Shown: positions 23,701 to 35,700 of the stretch, piece by piece
Numbering within the stretch: the first letter of the stretch is position 1
Layout: every line of letters begins with the position of its first letter
Source of the DNA: Mytilus edulis
Lineage: Eukaryota; Mollusca; Bivalvia; Mytilida; Mytilidae
Length of the DNA stretch: 64,000 nt
Direction: 5' to 3'
Assembly (NCBI RefSeq): GCF_963676685.1
Contig: NC_092353.1
Location: forward strand, 11,247,734-11,311,733
Position numbers and translations under genes: made by a program
The notes under the pieces: generated by a model
What the model was told of the DNA's origin: nothing
The model's database searches: none
Seen by the model: the letters and a program-made list of their open reading frames with translations, nothing else

Positions 23701-26700
23701 CAGCTTAAATATAATTTAATAAAAATAGTGCGCAGTTAAATATATCATAACTCCCGTTTGTTAAAACACTGATATAATATTATTGCAATATTGCTTATGA
23801 ATGTATAAAACTCACTGACAGCCCGCTTGGCATTTATTTCCATACGTCTTTCCGTCTTTTCCACAAACGGGAGCATACTCCAACGTACATATACAGGGTG
23901 GTTTACATGGACATTTCCCCTTACAAGCCACGCCCACTTTACTGAAAGAAAAAACAACAATGTACTCGTAATCATTAATAATTAATATTAAAAATACACG
24001 CTACGTCAACCTTACTGAAATATAAAGGGTGTAGAGATTATGAGTACAAATAGAGATCGAAATGTTAAACACTCCTTACTAATTAAATATCTAAACTGTT
24101 GATATTTGTCTCTTATTATTAGTTTTAAAACTTGTAATCCGTTCCCTTAAGTCAATTTGCTTCATATTGCTTGTCACATTTACCTACAAAAACAAATTAA
24201 CTGTAACAGCTTTATATTACTTCACATCCAATATTAATATTCTATGGATAAGTTGTTTTTTCATTTTCATTTCAAATATACCGTTTTGTGTAATTAATCG
24301 TAAACAGTTATCCCTTCGACGTAATTAAGATATTCATTTATTGATAGTTGAAGACCGACATGTATAAAACTATAGGTTCTATAGACAGATAGAACCTTTG
24401 TCACTGACTGACGGCTATGAACATTTTCTACTATGGACACTCTCAAACATTGTAGACTAAAATATGATGCATGACAGTAATCTGTTTTGTTATATGTTTT
24501 GCCGTTAATTATCTTGTTTATAGTTTTTCGCTAATTCAAATCAAATCTTAATTTTGGTATTTGAAGTTCTATTTATCTGTTAAAGTTTTCATAATAATAC
24601 GCTAGTGAACTAAACAGTCAAATACGAGACCCATTTTATTGATTAATTGATAGATTATAATTGGATAACGCTACTTTAAAAACTCTTGGCTGGTTCGTGA
24701 AGGAAGTAGAAGTACGTAGAGGCAGAGGAACTGGCAAGATTGAAATCGAAAGCACATGTTAAAAGATCATGTGTAGCTTACATTATTGCAGTCTTATAAC
24801 ACAAATTAGTGGCATCTGAATGTTTAACCAGTGAATGATATGAAACTCAAAATGGTAATGAAACACATATATAACAGTAACTCTCATAATATTTACTATT
24901 CAATTAATAATTTATAAAGCAGGCAATTAAATCTACCATGGGAGTTTCTGGTTTAATAGTCTATAACTTGGTACACATAATTACAAAAACATGGAAAAAC
25001 GTGCTATAATCTAAACATATTGGACTTAAACTTACTGACAACTAGCTACACATGCATTGCCATAAGTCTTCTTATCTTTACCACAAACAGGATCATAGTG
25101 AGCCGTACACACACAGTCTTCTTTACATGGACATTTTCCTTTGCATTTTATATCTATCTTCCTACAAGTAAATCCAATAAAGTGTAAATAGATTTTTTGT
25201 CCACACATTAGGTTTTAGTTTGTTTCAGGAAAAATATATTTTCCTTTGATTTTCACGTTTGAAAAATTATCTGCTATTGGACATAAGAAAAACTTATTTT
25301 AAGCAAATGTGAAATTATTTAAATTTTTTCAAAATTATGTTAATTTTATTGATAAATGAACAGGTTGATGTAATGTAGACACTTTAATGCAGAAACATTA
25401 AATACTATGATATTTGAGGTCATATCTATCCTTGAACCGACATTTCGCAAACAATGACTTACTAGACTAACTAGACAGAATTTGGTCTAAAATAATAAGA
25501 GCCAAAGCTTAAACCAATACCATAAGATATTTAAAAAACCATAAAAGTATCTTTGTAAAAATTATTGACTAGCAAAATATATGTTAAGGTAAAGCCCTGG
25601 ATCATATACAAATGACAAGATTTGGAAATGAAGAGAGCATGTTCTAAAGTGAAGTAGTTTGAAAACCTCATGTAAATTAAAAAAAATGCCAGTCAAAATA
25701 AAAAAAAAATACATAAGCTTACTTCTGACAATCTGATGTCTGTCTTTTGAAGATATGTATGATTGTATTTGTATGATATATATTTTGTTGTGATTTTCCA
25801 ATATAGGGGTCTAAAAAGAGATCAGTCATAATTTCATCTAATCTTAAATGAACAAAAGAAAGCATAGTTTAACCGAAATTTAAAAGTACTGTTTCTTATA
25901 TCTGACATTTTTATTACGATTTATGTCTTGTACACAGCTCCAAACTTACGCACATCCTGCCATGCATTTATTGCCGTATGTCTTTTTGTCTGTTCCACAT
26001 ACAGGGGCGTATTCCTTAGTACACAGACAAGGTGGTGGACATGGACACTTTCCGTTACAAGCTATTTCAACTTTTCTATAATAGTGATAAAGGACTTTCA
26101 AGTTCAGATTTGACATTGTTAGATATCGAAAATAAGGTTTAGAGAGTATTTTTTTACTATTTTTACTGAAAAGTTTTCCAATTAAATTGAATGCCCGATA
26201 GTTATCAACCCCTCATTGGACGCTTTCCATTGCAAGTTATTCCTACATTTCTGTAATAAACCATTGGTCTTTCTTATATTCATATTTTTTATTTTTTCCG
26301 ACGTAACAATATCTTTATTGCATATTTGCTGTAACAATGTACTAAGTTTACAGCTTTAACTTAGTATCCCTCATGTTAGCTTACCTAATAGTTAAGGGAA
26401 GCACTATTTGGCAAGGTATTATTTTTTCATAATATTAGTATTCATAACATAAGTCATTTCACAAAATATATTTGATAAATTATTGTGATTACACATGCAT
26501 AATATTTTGTTTCTTTTTCTCTTTTTCATAGTACATATTTTTGAAAATAGAACATTAGCTTGTGATAATTTATAGTCTTTTCTGCAACATTTCATGAAAA
26601 CATCGACTCTCAAACCGGTTTACTGCTGTGTATACAAAGGAGGAAAGCAAGTCTTGAAAAGATATTTCTTACACATTCAATAACATAATTATCATTGTGT

Positions 26701-29700
26701 GAACAACTAAATCAGCGGCAAACTTACGCACATCCAGCCATACATTTATTGCCGTATGTCTTTTTGTCTGTTCCACATACGGGAACGTACTCTTTAGTAC
26801 ACAGACAAGGGGGTGGGCATGGACACTTTCCATTGCAAGCTATTCCAACTTTTCTGTAATAAGATAATGGTTTTTCATATACATATTGTTTTTGTTAATG
26901 TAATGCATCGTTGTTAAAATCATATAAACCAATCGTATTTAGGGTAAATACAAATATCATTTCAATATTAGCTTTTCGTCAAAAGACTAACAAACATTTT
27001 AACTAAATATAAATAAGAGGTAAAACCGACTATGGCTGCTAACTTACGCACATCCAGCTACACATTTATTGCCGTATGTCTTTTTGTCTGTTCCACATAC
27101 AGGGGCGTATTCTTTAGTACAAACACAAGGGGGTGGGCATGGACACTTTCCATTGCAAGCTATTCCAACTTTTCTGTAATAAGATAATGGTTTTTCATAT
27201 ACATATTGTTTTTGTTAATGTAATGAATCGTTGTTAAAATCATATAAACCAATCGTATTTAGGGTAAATACAAATACCATTTCAATATTAGCTTTTCGTC
27301 AAAAGACTAACAAACATTTTAACTAAATATGAGGTAAAACCGACTATGGCTGCTAACTTACGCACATCCAGCTACACATTTATTGTCGTATGTCTTTTTG
27401 TCTGTTCCACATACAGGGACGTATTCTTTAGTACAAATACAAGGGGGTGGGCATGGACACTTTCCATTGCAAGCTATTCCAACTTTTCTGTAATAAGATA
27501 ATGGTTTTTCATATACATATTGTTTTTGTTAATGTAATGCATTGTTGTTAAAATCATATAAACCAATCGTTTTTAGGGTAAATACAAATATCATTTCAAT
27601 ATTAGCTTTTCGTCAAAAGAGTAACACACATTTTAACTAAATATGAGGTAAAACCAACTATGGCTGCTAACTTACGCACATCCAGCTACACATTTATTGC
27701 CGTATGTCTTTTTGTCTGTTCCACATACAGGGGCGTATTCTTTAGTACAAACACAGGGAGGTGGGCATGGACACTTTCCATTGCAAGCTATTCCAACTTT
27801 TCTGTAATAAGATAATGGTTTTTCATATACATATACCAATATTGTTAAACATAGAAAATAAGCTTGTGAGATTGTTGTTGTTAATGTAATGCATCGTTGT
27901 TAAAATCACATAAACCAATCGTATGTAGGGTAATCACAAATATCATTTCAATATTAGCTTTTTGGCTTTAGAGTAACAATTTTTAACGACACATGAGGTA
28001 AAACTAACTACGGCTGCTAACTTACGCACATCCAGCTGCACATTTATTGCCGTATGTCTTGCCGTCTGTTCCACATACAGGGGCGTATTCTAATGTACAC
28101 ACACAAGGTGGTGGGCATGGACATTTTCCATTGCAAGCTATTCCAACTTTTCTGTAATATGATAATGGTTCTTCATATTAAGATATCAATAGTGTTAAAC
28201 ATTGAAAATGAGCTTATTATAAGTGATTTTTGTCCTTCTAGAACTAAATGGTGCAATTAAATCGAATGCCAAATAGTTATTGACTATCCATTAAACACCA
28301 ATGCTGTTGAAGAAATTTTCCTAATTTTGACATTAAAACTAGATCTCCCCAGCTACATAAAGCAAGGTCAAAATACTTCAACGAATGATTCAATATGTGA
28401 TTGTCTTGTACTCTTATATCAGTGATACTGCATCAGAACAGATTTCACACAGATACGTCATGACCTTTTATTGTTGTTTATCTGTTTTATTTAAATATAT
28501 TATATACAATAATTTTACTCTCGTATGTTTCAGAATGTGCATGTCCTTGTAAACATATGTATGCATATATATTCTGGTTACACAAACAAGAGCAACATTT
28601 TACTTTGAATACACAATTGATTATATAATAGTCAACTTACACACATCCGGCAGTGCATTTATTTCCATATGTCCTTTTGTCTGTTCCACATACAGGGGCG
28701 TATTCTTCAGTACAAACACAAGGAGGTGGGCATGGACACTTTCCATTACAAGCTATTCCAACTTGTCTGTTATAAGATAATAATTTTTAACACAAAGTTG
28801 TCTATATGGTTAAACTTGTAAAATTAGCTTGTGGTATTGTTTTAGTCTAATATGCACCATATATGTAATGCATCGACTAAGACTGATTTTGACGCTATCT
28901 TTTTATTCCGGATGATATCATAATTTCTTTAATTTCTTTAAACTTTATGTGTATAGAAAAAATTCTTCAGGAAATATTTACTTTGAAAAAGGCCTCATTA
29001 TATTTTAAACTAAATGCTTGATATACCACCCAATTCCTTTCAAAACATACATTTTTGTAAAATTAAATATCAGTTACTTTCAAATTTAACGTATACTAAA
29101 ACATGAAATGTAGTGAAATAACGGTCATAAGTATAATTCAACACAAATAAACAAGTTATTACTACGACTACAAAACTTGATGGGTAACTCTTCATATAAA
29201 AAAGTCTACCAAACGAGAGAAATAAAACAGGCACAAATAAGCTGCCAAGAATTATTCTTATGACAGAAGCAATATTTTGATCTGGATTTTTTCAGTGCTA
29301 CTTTTGTTGCTTTATTGTAATCCAACTATGTTGTGCTGTATATCTTGTATTTCAAATATAACAAAAAAAACAAAACCGGACGGCATTGTCTTAAACTTTG
29401 AGTAAAAGTTCCTTTGTCGTATTGACAAACCCTTAGGTGAAATAATACCACACAATTGTGCGTTGTATTATAGCATTATTTTCTAAAAAATATGACAAAC
29501 AATGTAAGTAAACATGAGGTAAAATTGATAACAGCAGCACACTTACGCGCATCCTGCCATACATTTATTTCCATATGTCTTTCTGTCTGTTCCACATACA
29601 GGAACATACTCTTTAGTACACACACAAGGGGGTGGACATGGACACTTTCCATTGCAAGCTAATCCAACTTTTCTGTAATATGATAATAATGTTATATCAT

Positions 29701-32700
29701 ATATCAGTATAACGTTATATATTGCTATGAAGGAATGAGAAAAGCGCGTTTATACGCTGACATATCTTAGTCAAGGGTTCTTACAACATATTTAATACAA
29801 TTATAATTATTGTGTAATAACTAAACTTTAAATGTTACTTGACATGCTAAATTTGAGGTACAATGTCAGCAAAAGTTATCAAAGGTACCAGGATTATAAT
29901 TTAGTACGCCAGACGCGCGTTTCGTCTACATAAGACTCATCAGTGACGCTCATGTCAAAATATTTATAAAGCCAAACAAGTAAAAAGTTGAAGAGCGTTG
30001 AGGATCCAAAATTCCTTACAGTTGTGCCAAATACGGCTAAGGTAATCTATGCCTGGGATACGAAAATCCTTAGTGTTTCGAAAAATTCAATGTTTTGTAA
30101 ACAGGAAATTTAGAAAGATGACCACATTATTGATATTCATGTCAACATGGGACATCCAGCCATGCATTTATTGCCGTATGTGTTTTTGTCTGTTCCACGT
30201 GGACACAGGTGCATACTCCTTAGTACAAACACAAGCGGGTGGACATGGACACTTTCCATTGCAAGCTATTCCAACTTTTCTGTAATATAGTAATGGTATA
30301 TCATAAAAAGATATTAGTATTGCTCAATATTGAAATGAATTTGGGAAATTGTTTTTTCTGCACCATGTTATTGCTAAATGAATACAATTATTATAAGTAT
30401 TAAATGAATTTAAACAAATGTAAGAAAATACAAGGTACAATTGTTCACAGCTTCTAACTTACGCACATCCTGCCATACATTTATTCCCGTATGTCTTGTT
30501 GTCTTTTCCACATACAAGGGCGTACTCCTTAGTACAAACACAAGGTGGTGGACATGGACAATTTCCATTGCAAGCAACTCCAACTTTGCTATTGGATAAT
30601 AAAATAAAATAAATGAAAGGTAAGGGATTGCAAAGATTTGTTTTACCTCTTGCAACATACGACGCAATAGCTTGTAAGATTTAGTTTCAGCATTCAACAT
30701 TTTTGTATTGACTACTTAAATTTGGACGTTGAATAAGAAAAAAAAAATACATTCAATATGCCCTTGACAACAGAACAACGTGCAAATGTATGTTCAACAC
30801 GATTTCTGGAAATAGAAACTCAAAATAATTATTACTAGATTCTTTATTCTTATAATAAAACTGTGATTAATATGATCTGATCGATGAGCCACTGAGACAC
30901 TAGTTATATATCAATTTTCAACTTTCTACTCACACACATGTTGCCAAACATCTATTGATGTAGGTTCTATTATCAGAACCACACACAGGTTTATAGTCTT
31001 TAGTACAATAACAATGAGATGAACAAGGACATTTCCCCATGCAATCCACTGGAACTTTCCTGTAAAACACAAGACAAACAACATACTAAAGTGTTTTGGT
31101 TCGCTACTGACCCCCTACGTATCCATAGAGGGTTAGTAAAATCCATAAGGGGTGAGTCTGGAGGTCAAATCCCCTATAGATTTTATTCACCCTCTATGTT
31201 CCGAAGGGGTCAGTAGTTAACCGTATAACGAATTTATCGCACGCTGGACTTTTTTATGCGTTTTGTTTAAAAATAAACAATGAAACACAACAGCATTAAT
31301 AGATGACGTCAATATTACCGCGTCTCGAACCCCCTATGAAATTTACTAACCTCCCACGGTCTCATAGGTGGTCACCATGTGACGGCGTTAAACCAATCAC
31401 AACGTGACAATTTACCCGCGGTGCGATAAGGGGATTTAGTATATCAGTTCCATTGAAACATGGTAATGCTATCAGGTTATAAAATCGTCGTATATTAATG
31501 AACCATTGAAGAGTCACCTGGTTCTAATTTTTCTTTTCAAATATACGGAACGTAATGTATATTGTTTATTATCTAACGAAATAATTGAAAGATTCTGATT
31601 ATATTAACAAGCATGTTTACCGAATATTTACAAAATCATTATAATAGGAATTATCTGTAACAATATCATAAAGTAAGGTGACCAAAATCAAAAATAGTTG
31701 GATACAATTAAATAACCTTCTAAGTAAAACATAAACAATATTTCATATTGTCATTTATTGTAAAGTAAGAAATGTCAAATGTATGACACACAAATTTTAA
31801 CCAGCGAAGGAGAATCATTGAGTAAAGAGGACCATGTAAGCGCTTATAGTGTCAAAATAATTAACAAGCTATAACATTTAGTTATGCATTTATAGAATAA
31901 AGTTCTCATTGACATGGACAACATATGGTTCTTCTAGCTGCGTATTTTAAAGTAGTTACACTTACCCGCATATAGCCATACATTTATTGCCATATGTCTT
32001 TCCGTCTCTGCCACAAACTGGGAAGTATATTTTAGGACAAACACAGTTTGTTCTACAAGGGCACTTTCCAGAACACGCCACTTCAGTTTTTCTATAAATC
32101 ACATTTTGAATATATAACCTCTTTTAATCGGGAAACAAACAGCAAATTTGGACAAAACAGAAAAAAACTTTATATAGTGACAGCTCTTAGAAATTAAATC
32201 ATAAAATATATATTAATATTACATGCTAAATAACATGTAAGGACGTGCATTACAGAATATAAACACATTCCTATTGGAGTTAAATGTGGTAAACAAATGT
32301 GGTAAATACGTATCATGTGCAGTAAAAACATGTTAACACGTGTGCACCAGGACGCGTCTTGTGTAGTAACGCTTACTACTAGAAACTTTAGTAATTTGTT
32401 TATATCATAAAAATGTTTGTAGTCGTAAAACCTCAAAATACAACTAAAGTTTCTTTTGTATTTTTAAAATATTATTCAGTATATTTATATAATATTTGGA
32501 AAAGATATTTCGAATTGAAAAAGATTAAGTAACGAGTGACAACTGTTTCAGAACTATCAAAATGCGCATAATACAACGTGTGAATAAAAAATGATTATCT
32601 CCCGTTGATCAAATAAAGCCATGTTCATTTATAATTTAAATGTATTATGTTATACATTAAGCATGAAGTATATGTTTATCTGAAGTATTGTTGTACATAA

Positions 32701-35700
32701 CGGAATGAAGTATAAATTGTATCCCTAAAAAGACATAATCACCAGCACCACAAAATATCATTTAAATAACACATTTACAATTTCATACCTGGTGTATATT
32801 GCTACTTACGCACAGCTTGCACGACATTTGTTTCCATAACTTTTCCCATTCGTTCCACAAACAGGTGCATGCTCATGTTTACATTTACAACGCTTTCTGC
32901 AAGGACATTTACCGCGACAGGCTATTGTTAATCCCCTGTAAAATGTCGATATATAATTAAAGTATTGAAATATCACAAAAAATATGCTACACAGATCTAG
33001 TTCTTTGAGAGTAAACACTATTTTTATCCGAACAATTATATGTTTGCGGATGTTATGAGAACAATCACGATAGATAGAAACTCAGGCTGTGACAGAAGAC
33101 TATCATTGACTGGAACAGTTGATAAACGTAACGTATAATTGATACAAGGTATACTAAAAAAGTTCTATTAAACTCATTGAACTGTTAAAAAAAAACCTAA
33201 TGAGTGTCTAATTCTAGCAAAGAATAACAGTTTTTTCATTAATTTTCTTAAATCGTTACCAAAGGGCATTGCATTGTTTACATATACTATATTCCCCACC
33301 ATCTTAGTTACAATTGATGAATCAATAATCATACTTGCAGCGTGCATGGCAGTAGTTGTGATATGGTAAGCCATCGCTCGCACACACAGGACGGGATCGT
33401 GTGGGACACCTAGGGCACCGATCACACGGGCATTGACCACTACATTTTATCTTCACTTTGCTTCAAAATAGAAAAAAAACCTAACTTAACTGGTTATTAG
33501 TTATACGCCTTGGTTGATGCGATATAATGTATACATACAAAGAGTCAGACAACTAGAGAAGGACTGTCACCTCTGGTATGTATAATTGTGATTTAATTTT
33601 TCACATTTTGGTTTCATTTTGCTATTAATCGGTTTATTACACTTTATTTATGAATTGTCTGACTCCTCGGTTTGAAACTTTAACTCGGCATATAATAAAC
33701 AAATGTGTTTAACATGCGAGGGCAGTTTCCCGTAGATTTCTGATGTCACAACGCTTATACTTATACTTCACAGCGAGAGCCGATTATTCAATAACATACG
33801 CTGAACAGTCTGCATCATTCATAAAAAAATGGTGTATAGTGACAACATAGCCTAATGACATTAATAACGAATTTCATTTAAAAAAAATGTTACACATATA
33901 CAAGGAAAGGTATGTGTGCAAACATAGAGCATCATTCACAGATATGGTAAAACTTACTAGCACCCTGCAATACAAGCATTACGATATCTTTTTCCATCAT
34001 CGCCACAAACCCATTTCCTCTTTCGGTCGCACGTGCATCCACATGGGCAAAATCCCTTGCAAGCTACTGTTGTTTTTCCTCTATCATTTAAAATCAAAAG
34101 AGTATAATTGGCACAGGACCAGCAATTTAAAAGCCTAACAAGCATGACTGGGGATAGTCAATTTGTTTTCTTTCTATAACACGATTGTTTTTTTTTTTAT
34201 GTTTTTTTAATTACAGATTTCTTGCTACGATCTTAATTATATTAATGTGAATTCAATTGTAAATTACGCAACAATGACACTGTTGTCTTTCGATTTTCTG
34301 TTATTTTTGGTAAAACATTTATTTCATTGCTGTTCATCATCTTGATAATTTGAAAACTTTTTGAAATATGAGCTCAGCGGCGTATGAAAAGACCGAAGGC
34401 AAGTGTATGTGTGTCTGTGGTTATGTGGAGTTTGTGTTGGAGCATAAGGAGGACAAACTTCTGAATGTAAAAAAAAAACAAAACAATTATGAAAAAAACA
34501 TCTATAGTCTGAGTTAGTCTATAACCTATTTCATTGTTGGGGAAAGTAATGTTAAAAATCCAGTCGTCCCTGATGATTATTTTTTATTTTAGAATATACA
34601 AAATTTGTGGAATCTGCAGCAGGTATAGATATTTTTCGTAATGATATATTTCATGTTAAACTATTGCTTAATATCAATAATTTCGCATTTTTTCTTTCTA
34701 AATAATGATAACACAGCCAAAATCACATAGTTATCTGATATAAAGATCTTTGATTTGACAATAATACATTTTGAATTCAACTTTTTATTTTCTAGAATTA
34801 AACTAGCTCTGCTGTTAAAACTTTCAAACGTCACATTGAAATGTGTTATAGAACTTATATTTATAGTGTTTGTATGATCATGTATCTGCCACTTATATCG
34901 CGACAAAACTGTGTATTGGAAACACAATAATGTAATAAATACTAACCTTCGTTTTGCTCTGCATTCAGAGTAGTAACTGTGGCCATTCGCTCCACAAACT
35001 CTACCACCTCCTCTATGGCATTGAATTGGATTGTGATAATGTGATGATGAAGCTAAAATAGACATTTGATAAGCTAATTAAAAAAAGTTATTTAAAAGAG
35101 GGAGAGAGAAGATAATATTCGGGCAATAGAGAAGCCACAAGTACAATTAAAAGGCATCAAAATGAAGAAAAGAAAAAAAAACCCAACGAAATAATAACAT
35201 TCATATTACACTATACAGAACGCTAAATATTGAACAACCCGAAGCCGACTAATACCTTGAGTTTTACTCACTCAAGATAGAAATCAAATGAATATTAAAA
35301 GGTTGGAAGGTAAAATATATATCTTTTTGAAAAATCTATTTTGTTTGGGGTTTCAATTGTTACAAGAACAAAGGAAGATTTGGGATTACGATATCTCTTT
35401 CCATCTTCGTCACAAAACCCATTTTCTCCTCTGGTCGCACCTGCATCAACAGTGTCAGAATCCTTTGCAAGCTACTTTTGAGTTTTCCTCTATCAATTTC
35501 GAAAAGGAAGAGCATAGTTGGCATATGACAATAATTTGAAAGTGTTAATCGTGACAATTCAATAGTGTTTAGGTCAATTACTCGGCCATATTTCATTATT
35601 AGTTTTGTCAAATTAGGCTGATAACAATAAATTTATTGTTTCATGTCTTTTAGTTTCCATCCGTTTGTCCGTTATTTGTTCCAAATACCAAAACGTGAAA

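Larger units (their letters stand above)
26728..28151. repeat. Recent tandem exon-plus-intron duplications inside the Kazal gene
   Basis: Exon starts at 26728, 27048, 27362, 27676 and 28026 give units of 320, 314, 314 and 350 bp. The introns at 26854-27047, 27174-27361 and 27488-27675 are almost the same, with only a handful of substitutions and one 6-bp indel (AAATAAGAGG against GAGG). The last unit has an insertion near 27835-27870. Near-identity of introns as well as exons means very recent duplication or ongoing gene conversion. Confidence 0.9.

Noticed and set aside
30049..30285. 78-codon plus-strand open frame
   Set aside because: It is the antisense shadow of the decayed Kazal exon at 30151-30279.
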